A stretch of 22,486 nt of DNA from Hypsibius dujardini (Eukaryota > Tardigrada > Eutardigrada > Parachela > Hypsibiidae): positions 1 through 22,486 of the forward strand of contig LRSR01002793.1 of the NCBI GenBank assembly GCA_001579985.1. The letters run 5' to 3'. The notes beneath the pieces are model-generated. The model saw only the letters and a list, made by a program, of their open reading frames with translations, was not told the origin of the DNA and ran no database searches. The position numbers and the translations under genes are program-made. Positions 9,699-19,200 of the stretch are shown piece after piece; position 1 is the first letter of the stretch; each line of letters starts with the position of its first letter.

Positions 9699-12600
9699 GT
9701 AAGAGTCAAGTGATCATGTGCCCCTTTTACCGAATTTAAACCCGATTAATATAANTGTTCACCTTCAAAGCAGATCAAAGTTCTATTTGCCCCAAGGAGG
9801 CGAAAATTCTCATGGGCTGTCTCCAAGACGTAAGGGGGGGGGCAACTTCCCTACCTAATCAATTCGAGGGTGATTCGAGAGGTTGCGGGGGGGGGTTAAC
9901 ACTTTTAGTTTTTTTGAGTTCCGGTCTTATGGCGGAGGAGGTCCAACTGATCAAGGTCGTAGTTGCCCATACACCCGAGGGGCGACCATATGGGGCAATA
10001 TGAGTATTTTTCAAATTTTCTAATTCAAAACAGTATTGCCGCCCGCAACTTTATGTGTTATTTGGAAACTAATTTGTCCCCCGCACAACTCCCTGCCTCC
10101 AATCTATGTGTAAAAATTCGTTCATGCTGTCTGTTAATTTTTGTTGTATATCATTGGTCTCCATAGGTCCAACGGGTACATTAAGTATTAAAAGCGCTCG
10201 GCGCCGACTAAACTACTTCGGCTTCACATCCGGCAATCTGCCCGAGGGTGGACTGGTCCACGTTACCTACGACAAGGGAGTGTGGCAGGCCGCAATACCA
10301 CCCCATAAAGGGTTTGTCCTGACGATGACGCTCCGTCATGCTTCCAATCTGTGCGACAACACCACCACCACCTGCGATCACACTGCCGACACGGAGTTTC
10401 AGGTCGCCCGCATATTCCACGATAAACCCTCTCAACGTCACGTGACCGTGGGCAGCGGCTGCAAAGACGAGAATCTAAAGTACGCCAGGCCCAAGGACGA
10501 GGCGTCAAGGTGGTCCTCGCTGATTTGGAATGTGGAAGACCACCACACCGGTCAGTCCAGCCAAGTCGTCCACATCGAAGCCAGAAACTGCCACCAGCTG
10601 AGATTACAAAACTGTCAATCTGTCGGATGGAACTTTTTGGTCATTCTTTCCACACACGGTTTTGTCAATACACACCCCGTGAGATTCAACATGAACCGCG
10701 TAAACGACTCTAACGGAGATCCGTTCTTATTCGTTGGACGGGATCACTTGCCGGATGCTTTCAATGAAACCCTTGACGTAAAAGTTAATAGGACATTGAC
10801 AGGCGCACTACTGTCTACCAGGATGGCCGCACATACGCCCGCCACGTACGCGGGCGCGTACGAAGATGGGTTGTTTAACATATCGCTTAAAGGTACAATA
10901 CAGGACACACTTCAAACAAGAACGAATGATTAATGCTTAAATCCACAAGGCGAAAGGATATTCATGTTGGTACACAAACCATGACTTCGTAAGCGATTAC
11001 GAAGTAAATGACTCCACTAACGGTTTCAAGTGTGTACGCGTCAAAGGTAAAAGGGGGCACTGGGTTAACTGCTCTTACCTAATTAATTGTAATGGTTGGT
11101 GCCTTTCTTTTTTTCTTTCTTTACATTATTTTTTGTCAACAGTGAAGTGGACCAAGGACTAATTTGTTTCGAAAACATCATTCAAGTTATAACAAATTGG
11201 GAGCCATGATAGAGTGTTACAAACAGTGTTGATTCTGTATGTTTCTGCAGACGGCCACCTAGACATTAGCGGAGAGCCAGTTGCGCATGCCGAGTGCTAC
11301 ATGGAGGAGATATATGTCCACACGGGGCTGCTGTTCAACTTCACATTTGGCAACGTGACCTGGCTATCCCGAATGCCGCACGGCGCGGGCGTCTGGACCA
11401 GCCTGGCCCTAGTACCCGCTAATCCCGGCACCGGATGGGAGTGGAACTCGCCCGATCCCGCCTTGAGTGGACGTCGCTGTAACGTCGCTCAGGTCTACAG
11501 CAACTGCCCGGACAATCACACCCTGCAGGTAGAGTTGTCAACGGTTCAAAACCGGAGCGGTTCAGTTCGGTTCGATTTGGCGAGCAAACCGGCTTGAATT
11601 TCATCGGTTTAAATCCCAAAACGGAGTAAACCAGTTTCAAGCTGATTGCAAATAAACTGGGGAATGCTATCTCAAACTTAATTTCGGGGATCAAAACCGA
11701 AATTCTGTAGCTCTCTGTAGAGAAATAATTGCTGTAAGGTCCTAACACAGCTATCATTCTTAGTTTTTCGGCCACAAAATATAATTTCAAACAAGGTTTG
11801 GTTAGGAAAATAATTCCAGCAAAAATCCAAAAATGCAGAGGAAGTAAAAACTGTTTTAGACCGGTTCAGTTCGGTTCGGTTAAAAAGTAAAGCCTGGTTG
11901 TACCGTATCAGTTTAAATCCCAAACCGAAACGGGTAAACCGCAAACCAAACCGATTAAAGCCGGTTTGACCAAACCATTAGCATCTCATACCTGCAGGTC
12001 GGCTTCGCCTCCAAACCCTTATCGGTTGAACGGGAAAATTTAAGTGATGCATTTCACTTTTACAAACTGGAATGGACACCAAATGCCCTGATATGGTATC
12101 TAGACGACGAGGTAATCCATCGCATCGACAATGTCACTGAGGTCCCCCATGGTCCCATGGCTCTCGCCATCCGACTTTCCTTTGAGGCTATCGATCGTCC
12201 GACCGTCATCTACGAATGTGACTTGAGTACGGACTGGGTGGAGGTGACGCAATTTGTGGGGGAGGGGGATGAGCGCAATCTGGGCATGCTCATCGGACTT
12301 GTAATCGGGGTGTCTGTTTTACTGGCGGGCGGCACTATGGTCACTCTATTTATTCAAAAACGTCGGCAAATGGTCAATAGTAAACAAGGGGAAACGATGG
12401 TGAGTGCCTGTGATGTAACGCTCAAACAGGTGTTTCCAAGGAACCTATTGAGGGAGCTTGCAATTTTACATGAGGACGAAGCTCTGCAAGAATATATGGA
12501 GTCAATGCAAATTCCGGAGAAAAATATCGAAATTAGTAAGTGTTTTGATAACTTTTTTTTGGGTTGCGAAAACTCACATTGATGATCTCGATTTCATTAG

Positions 12601-14283
12601 GTGACGAAATTTTGGGGTGCGGTCAGTCTGCGACGGTCTACAGAGGCACTGCCCGCGGAATTGCGGGAACTCAGTTTGACTTTGGAAAAATCACGGTGGC
12701 CATTAAGAAATTCAACCAGAACGATATTCGAGGAACGGATTGCATATTAAAGGAAGTAGACATCATTTCCAAAGCAGGTCGGCATATTAACGTCATCAGT
12801 CTCCTTGGGGTTGTCTTAACAGGTACTTTTAACCAAGCATTGAGGTTAACTTTATCGATCTGCCACTGTCTTCGTGGTGGGACTCAATTTTGGCGGCAAT
12901 TAAAGAAAAATTTACGGGCACGTCACGGATGAAAGTGGACTTTACCTTTTCAGAGTCACCCTTGTTGCTATTCGAGTATTGTGCTCTTGGTTCGTTAAGA
13001 AACTACCTGATGCAACACCGGAACGATTATTTTTACAACCACGTCGACGAATCCGGCAATCTCTTATCCTATGACGAGGAAGAGGCAACTAGAAGGCAAG
13101 CCATGGTGACAAGACGATTCTCTGTCGTTTCACAGCTTAGTAGAGCGATATCAATGGAGCCACATTTCGACGGCATTGTCATGTCTTCGAAGGATTTGAT
13201 CAGCTTCGCATACCAAATAGCTCGCGGTATGGAGTATCTCGCACAAAAGGACATTATTCATAAGGACCTCGCAGCGAGGAACATTCTCGTGGCGGATGGG
13301 AAGTTGGTCAAGATTTCTGACTTTGGTCTCTCTCGACAATGCCAAGGACCTTACGTATCTGCGGATACCACAGTGAGTGGAGTTTATATGTTTTCATATC
13401 TCTACAAGCTTGTAAAAATAAGTTCCATTTTTTGTTCGGCAATGTCTAGGTCAAAATATACTGTACAAATCCAAATCAATTGGCATCAAAGGATAATTAT
13501 TTTGGGAACATATCGTATTGAAATATAAATGCATGTTTGGTTAGAGTCTGATATATACGTTGGACATCTCGCCAATTTATTTTGTGATTGACGCCAATCC
13601 CATAAAAATGACCGCTGGACTGGACAAAACCAGAACGAGGAATTATCAAGTTTTTAGGGCGACAATACGAAAAACTGTGTCTCTCGAAACTCTCAAATTA
13701 CTTGGTTACCAACAAATTGATTTGTCGTTCCATAGGAGACAATGGGTTTCGAGTCAAATTATCATGCAGTACCTTTCTACTAAAATATCATATGATATTC
13801 TAATTTCAACAGAAAAGAAATCAAAATGTCTTTTTTTGATAAGCTCATAGTTAGTAGTAAATGAACCATTTGCTCAGCTACAGATCTATCGCTCAGTAAG
13901 ACATATTACGTTAACGTATACAGGCTCCGATACCTCTGAAGTGGATGTCCCCGGAATCAGTCAGAACGAAGATCTTCACGGAGAAATCTGATGTCTGGTC
14001 CTTCGGCATTTTAATGTGGGAAATATTTAGTTTGGGACAGCAACCGTACGCTGAATTCGGCCCGGATGCGTTGTGCAGCAGTACGTCAATGTTTACCGAC
14101 TGGCTGACGGAAGGACATCGACTGGAGCGGCCTCTGGCCTCACCCTTGCCGCTGTACGAATTGATGCAGCGGTGCTGGTATCTGTCGTCCGACGAGAGGC
14201 CCACCTTCATCGAACTAAAAGTGGCATTAGATGTGTTCATGATCGCAGCATTCGCAACGCATTATATCCCCGTTGAGCAATAA
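9506..14283 (+). CDS. Gene B: complete GH16-like lectin receptor tyrosine kinase
   Basis: Exons are 9506–9698, 10167–10892, 11251–11528, 11998–12535, 12601–12822, 12954–13372 and 13924–14283, with GT–AG introns in phases 1, 1, 0, 1, 1 and 0. This gives 2,736 bases and 911 aa without stops. In order: signal peptide (residues 1 to about 26), first GH16-like strand (FRDDFN), inserted cassette (about 65–306), GH16-like core (about 307–485), membrane helix (about 494–518), juxtamembrane segment, kinase (about 580–900). Key kinase residues are loop G584/G586, Lys614, Glu630, H755-K756-D757, D775-F-G, Tyr786 and S801-P-E. It probably acts at the plasma membrane, binding an extracellular glycan or glycoprotein and phosphorylating tyrosines inside. 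The domain architecture is read directly; the ligand and biology are inference. Confidence 0.93.
9699..10166 (+). other. Gene B intron 1
   Basis: A 468-base phase-1 intron. Its 3' 192 bases match the start of the window (gene A). It contains the undetermined base at 9755, two G-runs (9834–9841, 9887–9894) and no coding content. G-run blocks of similar kind also occur in gene C intron 1. Confidence 0.8.
10167..10892 (+). CDS. Gene B exon 2: inserted ectodomain cassette
   Basis: A 726-base exon flanked by phase-1 introns on both sides, encoding about 242 residues between the first GH16-like strand and the rest of that fold. Motifs shared by all copies include [16 protein letters not shown], IPPxKGF, LRHA…CDN…[19 protein letters not shown] and LFVGR. 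A conserved pair of cysteine pairs (C-x(6–8)-C and C-x(4–7)-C) suggests disulfides. There are several N-glycosylation sites. I do not recognise a known domain. The symmetric phases are what an exon-shuffled module would show. Confidence 0.88.
11251..11528 (+). CDS. Gene B exon 3: GH16-like core, first part
   Basis: Begins GAC GGC CAC (DGHLDISG), the strand that normally follows the first GH16 strand. It continues through [18 protein letters not shown] and [15 protein letters not shown], the counterpart of the GH16 'RxxxxGxxWPAFWLLP' region. Where active enzymes have ExDxxE, this protein has [11 protein letters not shown], with no acidic residue, so hydrolysis is unlikely. The exon ends CTG CAG|GTAGAG in phase 0. 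Confidence 0.85.
11529..11997 (+). mobile_element. Gene B intron 3: copy-specific insert-like intron
   Basis: Counterpart of 1846–2217 in gene A, absent from gene C. The same 9-base repeat cctgcaggt bounds it (11522–11530 and 11991–11999). It is 469 bases, about 97 more than in A, mainly from a second block of cggttcagttcggttcgg and gtttaaatcccaaa sequence (11860–11945) that repeats the one at 11550–11640. The left end is GGTTC-rich and the right end AAACC-rich, so the subterminal parts are roughly inverted. An origin from a non-autonomous DNA transposon is inferred. Confidence 0.5.
11998..12535 (+). CDS. Gene B exon 4: GH16-like core end, membrane helix, juxtamembrane
   Basis: VGFASKP…[20 protein letters not shown] matches the GH16 'FHxYxLEWTPxxIxWYxDG' segment, and [10 protein letters not shown] matches the last strand (VDYVRV-type). 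It is followed by a linker, a hydrophobic helix ([18 protein letters not shown], about 494–518) and a basic stop-transfer QKRRQ. The cytoplasmic juxtamembrane part includes [17 protein letters not shown], well conserved in all copies. Ends phase 1 at A|GTAAGT. Confidence 0.9.
12601..13372 (+). CDS. Gene B exons 5–6: kinase N-lobe, insert, catalytic and activation loops
   Basis: Exon 5 (12601–12822) carries the nucleotide loop [10 protein letters not shown], in which the third Gly of GxGxxG is Ala, the VAIK lysine and the helix-C KEV glutamate. Exon 6 (12954–13372) has the hinge [13 protein letters not shown] and a kinase insert of about 55 residues (QHRNDYF… to SSKDL). It continues with [32 protein letters not shown] and a single activation-loop Tyr in GPYVS. 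The [15 protein letters not shown] wording is typical of FGFR/VEGFR-class split kinases. The catalytic HRD arginine is Lys. Confidence 0.93.
13373..13923 (+). other. Gene B intron 6 with the empty mariner site
   Basis: A 551-base phase-0 intron aligning with the gene A intron on both sides of the mariner element. Here ttagTAgta at 13851–13859 has one TA (13855–13856), where gene A has TA–element–TA. It is therefore the unoccupied target site. Nothing else was recognised. Confidence 0.85.
13924..14283 (+). CDS. Gene B exon 7: kinase C-lobe and short tail
   Basis: Starts GCT CCG ATA CCT CTG AAG TGG ATG ([12 protein letters not shown]), the P+1 loop and APE-type motif, then [33 protein letters not shown] and the DERPTF subdomain XI motif. 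The stop TAA is at 14281–14283, about ten residues after the kinase fold ends. There is no long tail with tyrosine docking motifs, so adaptor recruitment would have to use juxtamembrane or insert tyrosines. Confidence 0.93.
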   Translation, partial: APIPLKWMSPESVRTKIFTEKSDVWSFGILMWEIFSLGQQPYAEFGPDALCSSTSMFTDWLTEGHRLERPLASPLPLYELMQRCWYLSSDERPTFIELKVALDVFMIAAFATHYIPVEQ

Positions 14284-14331
14284 GTCCACGCCGTCAACGA
14301 CTGGCACCTTATGTTACTGTAATGAAGTGTG

Positions 14332-14337
14332 CATAAA
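14332..14337 (+). terminator. Possible variant poly(A) signal of gene B
   Basis: CATAAA in the context gtgtgCATAAAggtgatg, 48 bases after the stop and in the same position as after gene A. Confidence 0.25.
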
Positions 14338-15277
14338 GGTGATGATTGTGATAGTTTGATTAACGTAGCTGAACGTATCGGTATTGGTCTCTTTCGGATC
14401 TCCATTCAGAATTGTATTGCGGAAATACCTCTAAAGCAATCAGTAAACAATTGGAAACCCAGAAATGTCTGATTTCAAAATTCGATCGGCATGAGCTATT
14501 GCTCCGTAAGGGTGGCTCCAATATTACGTTTCAAAATAATCGACAGAAAATCGGTTCTTGACGTCTGATAAAAAGTTCAAAAAACAACAGGCCAGGTACA
14601 ACACCGGATACGACAGAAACAGCACCATCTGTGTAATCCATGTGGTGGCGAATCGCAATAACAGATTATATCACGGCAGGGCCACAATCCATCTGCTGTC
14701 GGTCCCAGCGGGCCAGGCGTGAAAATAACTAGGATGAACATTCGAAGCAGGGTTACAGGATCATTTGAGGGTCACTAGAATAATTTTTACTTTACGTGGT
14801 TACGTGGGGGGGGGTCCAACAAAGGGCAAAGCTGAAAAAAATTCAGAATTGCCCTCATTTAAGACAGTGCGCTCGCATCCCGCCCCTCGTAGTTTTTATT
14901 TCTGTCAGAAAGAAAATTCCTCACCCTCCAAAAAAAACTTTAAAAATTGAGTGAATACTATGAATACTACAACCTTCTTTCAGAAAAATTGGTAGGCGCA
15001 ATATTTACTCCGCTGTTGTAGATTAGATAGTTCTGGGAAGAAGCCATTTGACGACGGTCTACAAGGCAAATCTACATGAAGTGGGGGGGGGGGAACTGAT
15101 CGCGGCGAACAACCATTGTGGTGAAGGTATTTCACTCACAGACAAAAGAGTCGAGTCTGATATGTCCGTAGAAAGAATTGCGTGCGCTATTGAAAGTTGG
15201 TTGGCATCGTAACATGGTCTTATTCCTGGGTGCTGTTAGGACAGATTTCGCCAATCCCATGATCCAGGCAATCTGGA

Positions 15278-15376
15278 CGCAGACACAGACACAGACACAG
15301 AAACAGACACAGAAACAGACGCAGACACAGACACAGACACAGACACAGACACAGACACAGACACAGACACAGACAC
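15278..15376. repeat. ACAGAC microsatellite, long allele
   Basis: About 16 ACAGAC-type units with a few variants (aaacagac, gcagac). It corresponds to the ~58-base array at 6775–6832, so it has expanded here or contracted there since the duplication. Open frames across it (Thr-Gln or Cys-Val repeats) are artefacts of the repeat. Confidence 0.92.
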
Positions 15377-15723
15377 GAGTCACAGATAAGTAAGCGGCGG
15401 CGCAGCCGAGCTTAGCTAGTACAGCATAATATAGTGCATTGCGGCAAGGGAAAACAGATCAAGAAGGCCAATTTGAACGACTCTTCATCGAAACTCAGCA
15501 TATCATATCTATGGCAAATATTTACTCATGGCTCCTGGCCTAATGCTTGCTGTATTTACGTCTTTTGTTATGATAATCGACCCGGAAGTAAACGACATGA
15601 TCAGTTGAGTTCGCAGAACCTTCATGGACGCTTCTTACTTGAAAATGAACTCCCAACTATTCTTTTGTTTAGCTTACTCTACGAGCAAAGATAAGGGGTC
15701 AACACAGTTGCGGTTTGAGGGTC

Positions 15724-16221
15724 AAAAGCACTCAAAACTCTGATTTAGAGCATATTTAAGTTTGTGATAAATTGAAAGGTAAAGAGGGAGCAGTGTTAGC
15801 ATAGAGTATGACCTTATTATTCCGAAATTTTCACAAATCCACCAGCATAACCCTCTTTTGTCGCGTTGGTTGACGGAAAGCATAGACCGCTCCTTAATAC
15901 GCGATTGCGTTAGGGTCAATCCGAGGATTGTAAATAATGCGATCTGTGTGTGACTGTTTGTAATCATGCAGCGTAAAAGAGCCAGCTTCCACTCGGCTGA
16001 GGAAAACGTTATCTTTCGTACTACCAACCATGAGAGCTGACTGAGGCTTAACCGGCTACGACCACCGTTAACGTGAAGTTCCCGTCTTCAGCAATACCCA
16101 TCCCTCCGACGATGAGGCGGACTTTTGTTGTTTTGTTCTGTGTAACACTGTTTCATTCTGTGTAACATTCTCTCGATTGCCATGGGTGGCACCCGCTGAT
16201 CGCAGACAGCAGAATGCAACC
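15724..16221 (+). promoter_or_regulatory. Upstream region of gene C
   Basis: About 500 bases between the end of the duplicated flank and the start of gene C. No TATA box was seen near the gene. A direct repeat ttctgtgtaaca (about 16136–16147 and 16155–16166) lies 55–90 bases upstream of the ATG. The minus-strand frame at 15722–16027 has no recognisable content. It presumably holds the promoter and 5' leader. Confidence 0.3.
16182..16199 (+). promoter_or_regulatory. Candidate upstream ORF in the gene C leader
   Basis: gccATGggtggcacccgcTGA encodes a five-residue peptide (MGGTR) and ends 22 bases before the main ATG at 16222. The start context (purine at −3, G at +4) is strong for an animal gene. 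If the transcript begins upstream of 16182, this could dampen translation of gene C. The transcript start is not known. Confidence 0.35.
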
Positions 16222-19200
16222 ATGACTTCTTACAATCGTCGCCGGTGCTGCATGGCTGTGGTGACGCTCGGCTTCCTCCAACTTACCACGTCCGGAAACG
16301 GATTGGACTCTAAAATTATTTTTAATGACGACTTCAATCCGGGGCCACTGGATCCGAGCAAGTGGGCGGTGGCTAGGGTCCGTTCCGCTACACACACCTT
16401 TTCTTCACCAAAGGGTAAGGAAAATTAATGATGTTGAGCTTCCTCAGCTTTTCTAAAACTTCAATTTGTCGTGAGTTTTATAGCATTACGTTAACGTCAG
16501 AGACTTAAGGGTCGAGAGGGGGGGGGGTTAACGTGGGCAACAACCTTCACCTAACTAATTAAAGAGGTTGCCCCGTGGGCACTTTGTATTGTACTGTTCA
16601 AAAACATTTGCCCATGGAAACATTGTTCGACCAATAAATTTAGCCATATTCCGATGTGCTCCCATCCAGAGGCCCGTGGAGAGTCCTTGCAGATCGGAAC
16701 ATGGACCTCTTATGGTAGGGCCAGGGGGTGGTCAAAAGGGCAAAATTTTTGTTTTTCAACATTGAGCCAAAAATTTAACCTCTTGTTCCTGATGATTTTG
16801 AACTTGAGGGGTGTGTGGGGTTTCTGATTTCCAGACCCCCCGGGATGTCAGAACGTTTTTGAAAACATCAGTTTTCATTACATTTCGACCGGTCTTGAAT
16901 GTTTTAAACTTCCCATTTGTATTCAAACATTTTGTATTCAAAAATTCAAAAATTCCCATTTGGATTTCAACAAACCTCAAATTTGAACGAAAAACTGATC
17001 TTTTTGAAAGTTTTCTGAAATCATAGAGCCCAATGAAAATCAGGCCCATCCCCTGATCCTACCATGAGGGGTTCTGGTTCCTACCTGTAAAGACTCTAAA
17101 CGAGTCTCCGCCCCATCTAAGTTTAAAGTGTGACCTTAAGTGGTAGTTCAATATTTTTTGGGCTGCCCCAGCCGCAGTTTTATTTTTATTAGAATAATGT
17201 CCTCCCCTCTGGAGGCTGCCCATACTACAACACTTCTGTACTGCCTGATGTTCCCTACGCGAAGTCAAAAAATTTAGACCAAACAATACTGCAAAAATGT
17301 GCTGTATTGGTTCAAATTTTGGCCCATTTACTTTCTTAAATGACAGATACATATTTCACTGTACTTTGATGGCTAAACAAAGACGGTTTCAACAAAAGTC
17401 TTGCGGGATTCATGTTCTGTTCTGATGTTTTGAAACGTGATGAGGATTAGTCGCTCCATCCGAGTCATCGCTATTTGACAAACAATTATCGTTACTTCAT
17501 CGTATGATTTTCCCATGAAGTTTCTGGTTTCCTTATACTTTACAACATACCATATGTGACCTTTTTTTGTGTTTGTTTCACTTCAGCCTCATCAAAAACT
17601 TTGCACATCAATAGCAGTCAGCGTCGAGTAAACTTTTTCGGCTTCACATCCGGCAACCTGCCGGAGGGAGGGCTTGTCAGAGTGACCTGCCGCCTAGTCA
17701 ATTGGCAAGCCTCGATACCGCCCGGCAAGGGCTTCTCCCTGACCATGATGCTTCGTCATGCCTACAAGTTTTGCGACAACGCCACCAACCCCGGTGACGT
17801 GTGCCGTCACACCGCGGACCCGCAGATCCAAATCATCCAAATGACCCACCCCGTCCCCGAACGACATCACGTGACCGTCGGCAGCGGTTCCAATTACGAT
17901 ACCGTCAAGTACGTCAATTCCAGTGATGAGCATTTGTCATGGGCCTCGTTGATCTGGAATGTCAACGACTATCCATACGGCCAGCCGAATCGACTCGTTC
18001 TCATTGAGGTCTTCAACTGCCTGCCCTCTTTATGTCACTCCGGTGGTCCGCAATTTCATGTAATGCTTTACGGACATGGAGTATACAAGCACCCCTTGGG
18101 ATATGACATGGTCCCAGTGAGGGACGCCAATGGCCTAATATACTTATTCATAGGACGGGGCTACATGCTAGAAGAGTTCGATGAAGCGAGTACTAGTAAA
18201 GATTTAAATGGTACTTTGACGGACCGTCTTTTATCCACTTGGTTGGCCAGGAATACCCCCAGCACCTTGGCCGATACCATCGTGGACCATATCTTTAACG
18301 TATCACTTGAAGGTACTGCACCAATACTGATACAAACTCAGTGCGATTTCGTAAATATTTCAATATTTCAAGGAAATATCTACACACACACATTTCGAAA
18401 CAAAGTTATGTGTCTGTAGACCCGGAATTTGATAAATCTATCCTTATAATAAGATCTCCGACTACATCCTTTCGCCAGGCCTCAACACGTGCCTGCAGTG
18501 TGATAGATCTGAGTCTGTGTCTAAGCATTGCAAAATCTAAATGCTAATACAGGCTTTTGCCCTTTGAAGATGGCTATCTTGACGTCAGTGGAGATCGGAT
18601 TCCATACGCCGATTTCTACACGGAAAAGATCTACCTCCATACGGGGCTGCTTTTCAACTTCACCTTCGGCAACGTGACCTGGCGATCCCGCATGTCGTGC
18701 GGGGCGGGAGTTTGGACCAACCTAGCCTTAGTACCCGCTGATCCCGCCGCGGAATGGGAATGGAACTCTACGGATGCCGCCTTGAGTGCACGTCGCTGCA
18801 ACGTGGCCCAGATTTTCAGCAACAGCACGGACAATAATACCCTCCTAGTGGGCTTTGCCTCAGCATCCACGTCAGTCCTGGTTAGAAAGGCAAACTTAAG
18901 CAACGCCTTTCACCACTACAAACTAGAATGGACGCCGGAGGTCCTGGTATGGTATTTAAACGACCAGGTAGTACACCGTATTGACAACGCCTCCGAGGTC
19001 CCCCAGGGTCCCATGGCACTAACCATTCTACAACATCTCGAAGATATCAGTCGGTCAACGGTCGGTAATACAACTGATTTGAGAGTAGACTGGGTGGAGG
19101 TGACACAATTCGTGTTGACGGAGGAGGATCGTGGGCTTGACACATCCATGCTTATCGGGATTGTCATTGCCATTATTGTTTTCCTGGGCGGTTTCACTAA

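Larger units (their letters stand above)
14284..15723. repeat. Duplicated 3' flank of gene B (matches 5870–7197)
   Basis: Second copy of the flank described after gene A, with point differences and short indels, including an extra stretch near 14805–14850 and a longer microsatellite. Similarity ends at …gcggtttgagggtc. No gene is visible in it. Confidence 0.85.

Noticed and set aside
15278-15376. Could the regular repeat be a CRISPR array?
   Set aside because: The units are 6-base tandem repeats with no spacers, and the context is an animal genome.
15132-15393. Open frames of Cys-Val repeats (minus) and Thr-Gln repeats (plus)
   Set aside because: Direct translation of the ACAGAC microsatellite, not protein-coding.
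15722-16027. 101-codon minus-strand frame upstream of gene C
   Set aside because: No recognisable domain, no clear splice context, and composition like the surrounding non-coding sequence.
16177-16221. Longer N-terminus for gene C from an upstream TTG in frame
   Set aside because: TTG is not a normal animal start. Starting at ATG 16222 gives an exon of 193 bases, identical in length to gene B exon 1.
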